Positions 26,515 through 35,922 of a DNA stretch of 64,000 bases are shown one piece after another (positions within the stretch are counted from its first letter, which is position 1; the number at the start of each line of letters is the position of its first letter). Position numbers and translations under genes: made by a program. The notes beneath the pieces were generated by a model that did not search any database, was not told where the DNA came from, and saw only the letters and a program-made list of their open reading frames with translations. This DNA comes from an uncultured Bacteroides sp. (GTDB lineage Bacteria > Bacteroidota > Bacteroidia > Bacteroidales > Bacteroidaceae). The stretch spans positions 868,001 through 932,000 of the forward strand of contig NZ_OY787464.1 in assembly GCF_963678845.1 (NCBI RefSeq). The letters run 5' to 3'.

Positions 26515-26541
26515 ATTATTCTTTTTTAAATATTTTGCGCG

Positions 26542-26549
26542 CAAAGGTA
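26542..26549 (-). promoter_or_regulatory. Promoter -7 element of the FadL-type gene
   Basis: TACCTTTG on the minus strand, 28 nt upstream of the chosen start at 26514. Its position supports that start over the one at 26553, which would lie upstream of this promoter. Confidence 0.5.
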
Positions 26550-26717
26550 GCATAAATTAGCACACTACAAACACATTTGTGCTATTATTTCTCTTTCCTT
26601 GTCAATAATTAGCAAAACTAGAAATCAAAAGAAACTGTTTCAATAGAAACAAATATTCTTTTTACTTTCTTTCATTACTTCCGCATAACCTGAAATGCAT
26701 TCTATCAGTCACAAAAA

Positions 26718-26752
26718 AAGAATAGGTTATCCATCTTGGGTAACCTATTCTT
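26718..26752 (-). terminator. Terminator after the glycosidase operon
   Basis: AAGAATAGGTTA (26718-26729) pairs with 26741-26752 across an 11-nt loop. On the minus strand a run of seven U follows. It ends the GH31-GH2-GH3 transcript. Confidence 0.9.
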
Positions 26753-26774
26753 CATTACTAATCAATCTTTCAAA

Positions 26775-28988
26775 CTAATTCAAAACGAACTCTACTGCTG
26801 ATCTTATATCTGTAGAAGATGAACCAATATAAACTTTAAACGTTCCCGGTTCTGCCACCCAACTATGAGCCGTTTCGCTAAAGAATTTAAGAGCATCTTG
26901 TCCAATCTTAAATGAAACAGTTTGTTCCTCTCCCGGAGCAAGTTCTATCTTTTGAAAAGCCTTCAACTCCTTCACTGGACGAAGTACACTACATTTTTCA
27001 TCACCAATATAAAGCTGAACAACTTCTTTGCCTTTCACCTTTCCAATATTCTTCACCGGAATAGTAATAGTTAACTCCTCTGAACCCGAAATATTCTTTT
27101 TATCGGCAACAGCTTTTCCATATTTAAACTGAGTATAACTCAATCCGTGACCAAATGGGAAAAGAGCCGGAATCTTTTTAGTGTCGTGCCAACGGTAACC
27201 TACCAGAATATCTTCTTTGTATACTTCTTTAACGCCATCTCCCGGATAAGATATAGCACCAAATGAGTGTGCAGCATTATCGGCTAATTTTACAGGGAAT
27301 GAGAATGGCAGCTTTCCGCTTGGATTAACATCTCCACTAAGTACATCGGCAATGGCATTTCCTGATTCAGAACCCAGATACCATGCCTGCAAAATGCTTG
27401 GAATACTCTTTATCCAAGGCATCTCAACAGCATTTCCACTTAAAAGAACCATAACGATATTCTTGTTTACTTTCAGCATATCGTTTATTAATTCGTTTTG
27501 TCCGAAAGGAAGAGCCAACGATTTACGGTCGGCATTCTCGCAATCCTGAAAATTATTCTTATTTAATCCACCTACAAAAATAATCAGATCAGCTTCGGCT
27601 GCCTGCCTTACAGCTTCCCGACGAAGTGAATCTGTATCGAAACCCGGTTTAATTTCACGATCATACACTGGTTTGCCCGATGCATATCCCATTGTATATT
27701 TTATCTTATCGCCAAATTTAGCTTGTAGTCCGGCCAATGGAGAAACTTCTTTCTTCACCTTCAGGACAGAAGACCCTCCACCTTCAGTCAAACGACGGAT
27801 TGCGTTCTCTCCTACCACCAGAATTGAGCGGTATTTTCTGGCATCCAACGGAAGAATAGCGCCCTTTTTCTTATCTGTTTCATTCTTTAAAAGAACAATT
27901 CCTTCCTGAGCCACAGTACGTGCAACAGTATAATGTTCTTCATTAGTAAAAGATCCCCAAGGGCGATCACTATTCATAGCTGTACGGAAAATCAACCTAA
28001 GAATACGACTTGCTTTATCTTCAATAGTACTCATTGGATAAGTGCCATCTTTTAATCCTTTCAGGTAAGCTGATGCTAAATAGTAATCATCATACGCAAA
28101 CTTCTTGCCCGAACTAAGGCCATTGGTATACGATCCCATTTCAATATCCAGTCCGTTAAGAACAGCTTCCTTTGTATCATGCGCCCCACCCCAGTCGGTA
28201 ATTACACATCCGTCGAATTTCCATTCCCCTTTCAGGATTTTATTCAATAATAGATCGTTGTGACAAGCGTGTTCTCCGCGCACCTTATTATATGAGCCCA
28301 TTATGCTCCAGCTTCCGCCATCAACAATTGCAGCCTTAAATGCGGGAAGATAGATCTCATTAAGCGCACGATCACTTAACTCTACATCAATATTTCCACG
28401 CCAAACTTCCTGATTATTTAATGCATAATGTTTCACACAAGCTGAAACACCATTAGATTGTACTCCTTTTACATAAGGAACTACCATGATGGAGGCGAGA
28501 TATGGATCTTCGCCCATATATTCAAAATTACGACCGTTTAGCGGAGTACGGTAAATATTTACACCAGGCCCCAACAATACATCTTTTCTACGATAACGCG
28601 CCTCTTCACCAACAGCTTTACCATAAATAGCCGACATCTTAGGGTTCCAGGTAGCAGCCAGACAAATTAGTGCAGGAAAAGCAGTACAGGAATCGTTCGT
28701 CCATTCGGCATTTCCCCAACTATCCCAAAGAATTTCTTCGCGAACACCGTGAGGACCATCGCTCATCCATATCTCAGGAATTCCCAAACGAGGCACACCG
28801 TGACTGCTAAACTTGGACTGCGCTGAGCAAAGTTTTACTTTCTCTTCCAGTGTCATACGTGAAAGCGCATCTTTTACCCGCACTTCAATAGGTTGTTTCT
28901 GGTCGAGATACGCAGGCACTTGCTGAGCCTTTAACGAAGCAGCACCCATTGTCAGTGCCATTGCTGCATAAATTAATTTCAGTTTCAT
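26775..28988 (-). CDS. Glycoside hydrolase family 3 beta-glucosidase
   Basis: A 737-residue exo-acting retaining enzyme with a signal peptide ending near SLKAQ, so periplasmic. The (beta/alpha)8 domain carries the nucleophile Asp 265 in VITDWGG. The second alpha/beta domain follows (from about 370), with a C-terminal fibronectin-III-like domain (EELTITIPVKNIGKVKGKEVVQLYIG). By sequence it could be a beta-glucosidase or beta-xylosidase. With GH31 and GH2 upstream the best guess is removal of backbone glucose from xyloglucan oligosaccharides. It lies 15 nt after the GH2 gene. Confidence 0.9.
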   Translation of the reverse strand: MKLKLIYAAMALTMGAASLKAQQVPAYLDQKQPIEVRVKDALSRMTLEEKVKLCSAQSKFSSHGVPRLGIPEIWMSDGPHGVREEILWDSWGNAEWTNDSCTAFPALICLAATWNPKMSAIYGKAVGEEARYRRKDVLLGPGVNIYRTPLNGRNFEYMGEDPYLASIMVVPYVKGVQSNGVSACVKHYALNNQEVWRGNIDVELSDRALNEIYLPAFKAAIVDGGSWSIMGSYNKVRGEHACHNDLLLNKILKGEWKFDGCVITDWGGAHDTKEAVLNGLDIEMGSYTNGLSSGKKFAYDDYYLASAYLKGLKDGTYPMSTIEDKASRILRLIFRTAMNSDRPWGSFTNEEHYTVARTVAQEGIVLLKNETDKKKGAILPLDARKYRSILVVGENAIRRLTEGGGSSVLKVKKEVSPLAGLQAKFGDKIKYTMGYASGKPVYDREIKPGFDTDSLRREAVRQAAEADLIIFVGGLNKNNFQDCENADRKSLALPFGQNELINDMLKVNKNIVMVLLSGNAVEMPWIKSIPSILQAWYLGSESGNAIADVLSGDVNPSGKLPFSFPVKLADNAAHSFGAISYPGDGVKEVYKEDILVGYRWHDTKKIPALFPFGHGLSYTQFKYGKAVADKKNISGSEELTITIPVKNIGKVKGKEVVQLYIGDEKCSVLRPVKELKAFQKIELAPGEEQTVSFKIGQDALKFFSETAHSWVAEPGTFKVYIGSSSTDIRSAVEFVLN

Positions 28989-29003
28989 ATTAGATTCGTT
29001 ATG

Positions 29004-31517
29004 TTATTTTGTTGTATTAATAAGTAATTCATTACTTCTCAGTTTACCCGAAGTTGCCTTCAGAGTGATATTTCCATTATTTTCAGTTGATTGAATCACA
29101 ACAAGGCATTTTCCATAGAAAGCCTTACGGAAATTAGTCTTGAAGCTTTCACCGCTTATCGAACTACCGTTATCAACTCCTACAATAGTTCCGGCTCCTT
29201 TCAGATCAAAATTAATCAGATTATCTGCATTAGGACAAAGATTTCCATCTTTATCTCTTACTTCTGCAGTTACAAAACTAAGATCTTTACCATTGGCAGT
29301 AATCCGTTTTCTATCGGCAGTCATAACAATCTGCGCAGGAGCACCAGCTGTTTTTATCTCTTTGGTGAGAACTACCTTACCGGCTTTACGGGAGACAACC
29401 TTTATTGTTCCGGGAGTAAACTTCAGACGCCACATCACATGAAAGTCATCTTTGCCTTTTGTCTTAACCCCTTGTGATTTTCCATTGAGAAAGAGTTCAA
29501 CTTCATCGGCATGATTATAGTAAGCCCACACATCAACTGTTTCACCCAGCTTCCAGTTCCAATGAGGAAAGACATGAAGTACATCTTTATTTGTCCATTC
29601 GGACTGATACATATAATATATATCCTTCGGAAATCCGGCCAAATCTACAATACCAAAGTAGGAACTTCGTGCAGGCCAATCGTAAGGAGTAGGTTCTCCA
29701 AGGTAATCAAATCCTGTCCAGATAAACATTCCGCTGATAAAATCATTGTTCTTCACCAATCTCCAGGTATCTTCGTGAGTAGATCCCCACGGAGCATGAC
29801 AATTGTCATACGAAGAACAGGAATAAGAATCATCATGAAAAGGAATATCCCAACGGACTGGCCAGATATACATACTATCACTTGGCATACGGTAATAACC
29901 ACGAGTCATCAATGCAGATATGGATTCCGTTACAATAAAAGGCTTACCGGGGAAATTCTTGTACACATCTTTAAAGTACGATTCATGATAATTAAAACCA
30001 ATAATATCCAAAGCATTAGAACGGAAAAGGTGATTATTAGGATCTGGCTCATTACAACCGGATGTAATTGGGCGGGTTGGATCAAGTGTTTTAACCATAT
30101 CGGCCAACTTTAAGGTAAGCAATGAGTTTATACTCATCGAGTCTCCCTTTTGTGCCAGCATTTTTGGATCACGTTTAAAGTTAAGCAATAAATTGGCAGC
30201 CTGAAGATCCAGAGTATCTGCATTAGCATCAGTCCACTGTTCCAGTACTTCATTGCCAATGCTCCACATAAAAATGGAAGGATGATTACGGTCACGAAGA
30301 ATATGATCTGTTAAATCGCGCTCATGCCACTCATTAAAGTAACGGGAATAGTCGTGTGATGTTTTTTTCTTGCGCCACATATCAAATGATTCGTCCATCA
30401 CAATAAAACCCATACGGTCACATAGATTTAGTAGTTCAGGAGCAGGAGGATTGTGCGAACAGCGAATGCCATTACAACCCATATTTTTCAGGATCTCCAA
30501 CTGACGCTGGATAGCACGGGTATTAACTGCCGAACCCAGACAGCCCAAATCGTGATGCATACACACTCCATTTATTTTAGTAGGAACACCATTCAGGATA
30601 AATCCTTTTTTTTCATCAAATATAAAGTTACGAATTCCAAAAGGAGTTTCATACTGATCAACCACTTTTCCGCCTACACTTATTTGAGATACTACTTTAT
30701 ATAAATAAGGATTCTGCAGTGTCCATAATTCTGGTCTGGATAGTTCAAGGTTTTGTTTCACCTCCTGCGCTTTACCTGCTGCAACTTTCACAGTGGAAAC
30801 ACTTCTCTTCAGTTCCGCACCTTTATTATCGAGAATCAGTGAACGAAGTTCAGCAGTAACTTCAGCCTTTGAATCATTTTTTATTTGAGTGGCAATGGCA
30901 ATGGATGCTTCATCTTTAGAAACTTTCGGAGTAGTAACGTATGTTCCCCACTGATCAACATGCACGGGATCTGCAACAGTAAACCACACATTCCGGTAAA
31001 TTCCGCAACCAGAATACCAACGAGAGTTGGGTTGCTCACTATTATCCACTCGAACTGCAATCACATTTTTCTGTCCAAACTTGAGGTAAGGAGTCAGGTC
31101 ATACCGGAAAGAGATATAACCATAAGGACGTTTTCCCAGCTTAGTGCCGTTAATCCACACTTCGGCATCCATATATACACCATCAAAATCAACAAACACT
31201 TTTTTTCCTTTATTTACTGGATCCAAAGTAAAGGTCTTCCGGTACCAGCCTACTCCACCAGGCAAAGCTCCACCACCACAACCGGAAGGATTGTCTTTGC
31301 TAAACTCTCCTTCAATCGCCCAATCGTGAGGAAGGTTCAGCTTCCGCCACGAATTATCTTTGTAACCAGGCGAGAAAGCCTCGGGGATTTCGCCTAAATG
31401 GAAGGTCCAGTTTTTATTAAAGTCTGATATAACACGGGATGTCATACCGTAGCCAGAAACAGATAAAAGCATTAATAATGCAAAAACTGCGGAAAAATTT
31501 AAGATGTGTTTCTTCAT
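29004..31517 (-). CDS. Glycoside hydrolase family 2 beta-galactosidase
   Basis: An 837-residue secreted enzyme. The order is a signal peptide, a sugar-binding jelly roll (SGCGGGALPGGVGWYRKTF...), an immunoglobulin-like domain, the TIM barrel, and C-terminal DUF4982-type and Ig-like domains. The acid/base is Glu 423 (SIGNEV) and the nucleophile is Glu 531 (IVTESIS). CSHNPP and MDESFDMW are conserved GH2 barrel motifs. The family is mostly beta-galactosidase, although beta-glucuronidase and mannosidase activities exist. Next to GH31 and GH3 it probably removes galactose from xyloglucan side chains. A large hairpin lies in the 128-bp gap to the GH31 gene. Confidence 0.88.
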   Translation of the reverse strand: MKKHILNFSAVFALLMLLSVSGYGMTSRVISDFNKNWTFHLGEIPEAFSPGYKDNSWRKLNLPHDWAIEGEFSKDNPSGCGGGALPGGVGWYRKTFTLDPVNKGKKVFVDFDGVYMDAEVWINGTKLGKRPYGYISFRYDLTPYLKFGQKNVIAVRVDNSEQPNSRWYSGCGIYRNVWFTVADPVHVDQWGTYVTTPKVSKDEASIAIATQIKNDSKAEVTAELRSLILDNKGAELKRSVSTVKVAAGKAQEVKQNLELSRPELWTLQNPYLYKVVSQISVGGKVVDQYETPFGIRNFIFDEKKGFILNGVPTKINGVCMHHDLGCLGSAVNTRAIQRQLEILKNMGCNGIRCSHNPPAPELLNLCDRMGFIVMDESFDMWRKKKTSHDYSRYFNEWHERDLTDHILRDRNHPSIFMWSIGNEVLEQWTDANADTLDLQAANLLLNFKRDPKMLAQKGDSMSINSLLTLKLADMVKTLDPTRPITSGCNEPDPNNHLFRSNALDIIGFNYHESYFKDVYKNFPGKPFIVTESISALMTRGYYRMPSDSMYIWPVRWDIPFHDDSYSCSSYDNCHAPWGSTHEDTWRLVKNNDFISGMFIWTGFDYLGEPTPYDWPARSSYFGIVDLAGFPKDIYYMYQSEWTNKDVLHVFPHWNWKLGETVDVWAYYNHADEVELFLNGKSQGVKTKGKDDFHVMWRLKFTPGTIKVVSRKAGKVVLTKEIKTAGAPAQIVMTADRKRITANGKDLSFVTAEVRDKDGNLCPNADNLINFDLKGAGTIVGVDNGSSISGESFKTNFRKAFYGKCLVVIQSTENNGNITLKATSGKLRSNELLINTTK

Positions 31518-31552
31518 AATTTATAAAGTTACGAGAATTCTTTTTATTTCCT

Positions 31553-31602
31553 TGTACAAAACAATTCATTCTTCTGTAGAAAAGAATGAATTGTTTTGTA
31601 CA
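31553..31602 (-). repeat. 21-bp perfect stem-loop between GH31 and GH2 genes
   Basis: Arms 31553-31573 and 31582-31602 are perfectly complementary with an 8-nt loop. A third partial copy of the arm end (TTTGTACAAGG, 31617-31627) can pair with 31550-31560 instead. No U tract follows on the minus strand, so it does not look like a terminator. An mRNA stability or processing element is more likely. Confidence 0.75.
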
Positions 31603-31645
31603 GAAGAATACAATCTTTTGTACAAGGATTTATTTACCACTCAGG

Positions 31646-34510
31646 TTATAATTTAATAACTTGCTTTAAGCCATTATATTTTACCGCCTTACCTTTAATT
31701 TTTAAATCGAACGGTTTCGGAGTAGATTTGTTCACATATACCACATTGAACGAACGTTCTTTAGGCATTCCTTTGAATTCACCTTTACGATCACCAATAG
31801 TCAGAGACTTAGAGACTTCATCATAAGAGAATTCAATAGTAGCATATTTACCTTTCTCATAATTATAATTATCACCCTCGTCTTCATACAGTGTAAATGA
31901 GCCATTTTGTCCACCATATATATATAAGGTAATATGATCTGCCGGTTTTTCACTTGTATATTGAATATTTGGACCGTAAGGAATAATAGCTCCTTCGTGA
32001 GCATAAAGAGGCATTTTCTCGTAAGGAGCATCAACTTTCAAAGTTTGTCCGCCACGAACATATTTTCCGGTATAGAAATCATACCATCCCGTTGTCTCAG
32101 GGAAATATACTTCACGGGTACGAGCTCCGTATTGATACACCGGACAAACCATGAGCGAAGGACCAAACATATACTGATCACCTATATTATTTACTTTAGT
32201 ATCCTTTTCAAAATCCATCACCAAGGCACGCATAATTGTGTAATCCTTGAAATAAGTCATTCCAGCAAGTGAATAAATGTATGGCATCATGCTATAACGC
32301 AGTTTTGTATAATATACTATTGACTGATAAGCAGGATGATTATCAGGGGCTATATTATATACTTCGCGGTAAGGAAACTGACCATGAGCCCGGAACAAAG
32401 GAGCAAATGAACCAAACTGATACCAGCGGGTGTTGAGTTCACGCCACTCTTTCAGGTCGGCATTCTCATCTCCGGTCTTATCAAACACACGTTGACCTCT
32501 TTCATACCTTTTTTCCACACAGAATCCACCAATATCCATAGTCCAGTAAGGTATACCAGCCATCGAGAAATTAAGTCCGGCAGAAATTTGTGCCTTCATA
32601 TCTTCCCATCGGGTCCCAATATCTCCACTCCATGTTGCAGTAGAATAACGTTGCAATCCTGCAAATCCTGAACGGGTTAAAAGGAATACACGCTTGTCAG
32701 GGTCAACGCCTCTTTGTCCTTCATAGATTGCCTGAGCATTCATCAAGGCATAAGTATTGAAATATTTAGTTGAAGGGCCCAAAGCTGTAGGGCCACACAG
32801 TTTCTTTCGGTATTCCATATCCGTACAGTCGCGTACATTAGGTTCAGAAGCATCCATCCACCATGCATCAAAACCTTTTTTATAGAGCTTATCCTGCATT
32901 TGTTTCCAGAAGAGTTTACGTGCCCCTTCAGAATAAGCGTCATAGAATGAGCCTACATATCCTTTACCTACCCAATCCTTAATACTGTCCTTGACTGCTT
33001 GCTGATACATCCATCCATTTTTGTCGAACGCCTTATAATTATCCGTGGTTACATAGAACTTCGGCCAAACAGAAATCATGATTTTTGCATTCATTTGGTG
33101 AACAGAATCAACCATCGCTTTTGCATCCGAGAAACGTGCCAAATCAAAATCATGGCTACCCCATGCATTTTCGGGCCAGTAGTTCCAGTCGAGAACAATA
33201 TTATCAATTGGAATTTCACGTTTACGGAATTCTTTCAATGTGCCCAACAATTCATTCTGCGTTTTGTAACGTTCACGACTTTGCCAGTAACCCATCGCCC
33301 ATTTGGGCATAACCTGAGATTTACCAGTCAGTTTGCGGTACCCGCTGATTACCTCATCCATATTTTTGCCTTTGATGAAATAGTAATTTATCTCATTGCC
33401 CATTTCACTATAAAGAGCCAGTTTGTTTTGTTGGCTATCAGGAACAGGACTCAAAGCCTTCAGTGCAAGGTAAGAAACTCCGCCATCAGGCTTCCATTCA
33501 ATCCGGATTGGAACACGTTTGCCTTTTTCCAGATGAACAGTAAACTTATAATTATTAGGATTCCAGGCTGTACGCCAGCGTTCCTGCACCACCTTAACAT
33601 TATTAATATAGACCTCTGTATAACCGGCATAGTATAACCAAAAACGATAAACTCCACTTTGATCAGCTTCCAATTCACCAGAGTAAGTTACATTGGCGCC
33701 ATCAAACGGAAAATTATCCGGAAGATTCTTAATTGTTTTAATATCCTCATAATCAACAGTAGATTCGGTACGGGTCACAGTTGCTTTCCCTGATCTCGAA
33801 TCCGGAACATAAGTAGCAGTCAATCCTCCCTCTTTGCCGTTTGCATCGAAAAGCTTAAACTGATTCAATTGAGCATAATCACGATCATCACCAAATTTAC
33901 TCAAAGAATAGTTATCCCATAAAATTCCATAGTTCTTGTTTGAGAGAACAAAAGGCACAGACACTTTCGTGTTATACTGAAAAAGAGATTCATTCTTACC
34001 TTTATAATTAAATTCATCAGACTGGTGTTGACCTAATCCGTAGAAAGCTTCATCATCAGGAGATTCAAAAACCTGGCGCATAGTGTAACCCTTGGTTCCC
34101 TCTACTTCAATCGGAGTAAAGGATTTACCACCACCTTTATTTTCTCTGAGAATTGAGTTGCCTTTTATATCAGCAAAGTTAACCTCACCAGTCTTCAGAT
34201 TAACAAAAGCTTTTAGGTTTTTTGTGGAAAGAACTACAGTCCCATTTTTATTTTCCAGTAGGAAAGAAGGTGTTTTACCCGTTTGAGGAAGAATGATAAG
34301 ACTCTTCTCTTCAGAAAATTTATCTTCGGGAGTTGCTGATACATGAATTGTTTTATCATTTATCACTTGCAACCGAACCATCTTCAGATCATTACTTTGT
34401 TTTTGTTCCAGCTTTACAATAACCCCATCTGCTGTTTTCTCATATTCAGGTTTAACACAAGACATAAACAGTAATCCTGCTAATAAATAAATAGACGTAT
34501 TTCTCATCAT
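31646..34510 (-). CDS. Glycoside hydrolase family 31 alpha-xylosidase (PA14-containing lipoprotein)
   Basis: A 954-residue lipoprotein (lipobox LFMSC, Cys 18). The N-terminal beta-sandwich is interrupted by a PA14-like insert at about residues 225-365 (TYSGELEADQSGVYRFWLYYAGYTEVYINN). The GH31 barrel has the nucleophile Asp 553 in WWMDASEP and the acid/base in TWSGDIGTRW. A DUF5110-type beta domain lies at the end. The PA14 insert inside a GH31 is known from characterised xyloglucan alpha-xylosidases of Bacteroides ovatus and Cellvibrio, which supports that activity; alpha-glucosidase is the alternative. It is the first gene of the GH31-GH2-GH3 operon. Confidence 0.88.
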   Translation of the reverse strand: MMRNTSIYLLAGLLFMSCVKPEYEKTADGVIVKLEQKQSNDLKMVRLQVINDKTIHVSATPEDKFSEEKSLIILPQTGKTPSFLLENKNGTVVLSTKNLKAFVNLKTGEVNFADIKGNSILRENKGGGKSFTPIEVEGTKGYTMRQVFESPDDEAFYGLGQHQSDEFNYKGKNESLFQYNTKVSVPFVLSNKNYGILWDNYSLSKFGDDRDYAQLNQFKLFDANGKEGGLTATYVPDSRSGKATVTRTESTVDYEDIKTIKNLPDNFPFDGANVTYSGELEADQSGVYRFWLYYAGYTEVYINNVKVVQERWRTAWNPNNYKFTVHLEKGKRVPIRIEWKPDGGVSYLALKALSPVPDSQQNKLALYSEMGNEINYYFIKGKNMDEVISGYRKLTGKSQVMPKWAMGYWQSRERYKTQNELLGTLKEFRKREIPIDNIVLDWNYWPENAWGSHDFDLARFSDAKAMVDSVHQMNAKIMISVWPKFYVTTDNYKAFDKNGWMYQQAVKDSIKDWVGKGYVGSFYDAYSEGARKLFWKQMQDKLYKKGFDAWWMDASEPNVRDCTDMEYRKKLCGPTALGPSTKYFNTYALMNAQAIYEGQRGVDPDKRVFLLTRSGFAGLQRYSTATWSGDIGTRWEDMKAQISAGLNFSMAGIPYWTMDIGGFCVEKRYERGQRVFDKTGDENADLKEWRELNTRWYQFGSFAPLFRAHGQFPYREVYNIAPDNHPAYQSIVYYTKLRYSMMPYIYSLAGMTYFKDYTIMRALVMDFEKDTKVNNIGDQYMFGPSLMVCPVYQYGARTREVYFPETTGWYDFYTGKYVRGGQTLKVDAPYEKMPLYAHEGAIIPYGPNIQYTSEKPADHITLYIYGGQNGSFTLYEDEGDNYNYEKGKYATIEFSYDEVSKSLTIGDRKGEFKGMPKERSFNVVYVNKSTPKPFDLKIKGKAVKYNGLKQVIKL

Positions 34511-34712
34511 TCACTAAATATTTTTATTCATTTCTATCAATGTTGTAAAATTACAATATTTTAAAATAACCTACCCTATGCATTTGTTTTCTTAGCGTAT
34601 GCTTTTTGATAGTCAAGGGTATTTATATGTTTCTTCATGGGGTACCATTTGTTACATACCTAAACAAAGGACTAAACTTTCTTAATTTCACTATCAGTTT
34701 TACAGAAATATA

Positions 34713-34744
34713 TTTGGGTATACCGAAGAATTTGACTTTATTTG
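34713..34744 (+). promoter_or_regulatory. Promoter of galM
   Basis: TTTG (34713-34716) and TTTATTTG (34737-34744; 7/8 of TAnnTTTG) are separated by 20 nt, the normal -33/-7 spacing in Bacteroidetes. The start codon follows 28 nt later. Confidence 0.6.
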
Positions 34745-34772
34745 CAATGACAATATAAAATTAAAACGAATT

Positions 34773-35867
34773 ATGACAAACACTTCTATGCCTCACAATA
34801 ACCTATCAGGGCTTAAGCGTGAGGACTTCCAAAAAACAATCGATGGTAAATCAACCGATTTATTCATTCTCAAAAATAATAAAGGTGTAGAAATAGCAGT
34901 AACAAACTATGGTGCAGTGACACTTGCAATAATGACTCCTGATAAAAACGGGAACTATTCAAATGTTATTTTGGGACATGACACTATTGATAAAGTTATA
35001 AATAGTCCGGAACCTTTTCTAAGCACCACTATCGGACGATATGGCAATAGAATTGCTAAAGGAAAATTCACTTTATGTGGCAAAGAATATACACTTGCTA
35101 CAAATAACGGACCTAACTCTCTGCATGGAGGACCAAAAGGTTTTCACGCTGTAGTATGGGATGCCAAACAAATTAACGAGCAAACACTTGAACTGAAATA
35201 TACAGCACAAGATGGCGAAGAAGGATTCCCGGGAAAGCTGGATGTGGTAATGACTTATTCATTAACTGATGCAAATGAGTTTTTAATAAACTATAAAGCT
35301 AAAACAGACAAAACCACAATCGTTAACTTAACCAATCACGGTTTCTTCAATCTTGCCGGCATAGCCAATCCCACCCCTACCGTTCTCAACAATATTCTTA
35401 CTATTAACGCTGATCACTATACTCCTATTGATGCTGTATGTATCCCATTTGGTGAAATAGCCAAAGTAGAAGGAACACCTCTGGACTTCAGAACTCCTCA
35501 TGTTGTAGGTGAACGTATCAACGATAAACATCAGCAAATCGAAAACGGAGCAGGATATGATCATTGCTTTGTACTAAACAAAAAAGAAGCAGGCGAACTT
35601 AGCTTTGCAGTGAAATGTGTTGAACCAAACAGCGGACGTTTCATGGAAGTATATACAACAGAACCAGGTGTACAACTTTACTCCGGCAATTGGCTAAATG
35701 GTTTCAGTGGAGCACATGGAGCTACTTTCCCAGCAAGAAGTGCTATATGTTTCGAAGCACAACTTTTCCCTGATACTCCTAATAATCCTCATTTCCCATC
35801 TGCAGTTCTTAATCCGGGAGAGGAATACACACAAACAACTATTTATAAGTTCGGAGTAGAACAATAA
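34773..35867 (+). CDS. galM: Aldose 1-epimerase (galactose mutarotase), cytoplasmic
   Basis: GalM interconverts alpha and beta galactose before phosphorylation by GalK. This 364-residue copy has no signal peptide. Visible motifs are the substrate-binding TIGRYGNRIAKG, NGPNSLHGGPKGFH (catalytic His), LTNHGFFNLAG (second catalytic His region) and QLYSGNWLNG with a C-terminal ICFEAQLFPDTPNNPHFPS (catalytic Glu). It leads the cluster galM-transporter-galK. A second, lipidated mutarotase is encoded at 38660. Confidence 0.92.
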   Translation: MTNTSMPHNNLSGLKREDFQKTIDGKSTDLFILKNNKGVEIAVTNYGAVTLAIMTPDKNGNYSNVILGHDTIDKVINSPEPFLSTTIGRYGNRIAKGKFTLCGKEYTLATNNGPNSLHGGPKGFHAVVWDAKQINEQTLELKYTAQDGEEGFPGKLDVVMTYSLTDANEFLINYKAKTDKTTIVNLTNHGFFNLAGIANPTPTVLNNILTINADHYTPIDAVCIPFGEIAKVEGTPLDFRTPHVVGERINDKHQQIENGAGYDHCFVLNKKEAGELSFAVKCVEPNSGRFMEVYTTEPGVQLYSGNWLNGFSGAHGATFPARSAICFEAQLFPDTPNNPHFPSAVLNPGEEYTQTTIYKFGVEQ

Positions 35868-35922
35868 TAAATAGCACATTAAACAAACCTAATTTATAAA
35901 AAACAATTTAAATTTAATCACC

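Noticed and set aside
34572..34621. TACCCT...AGGGTA inverted pair between the GH31 and galM genes
   Set aside because: Only six bases with a long spacer; too weak to call an operator.
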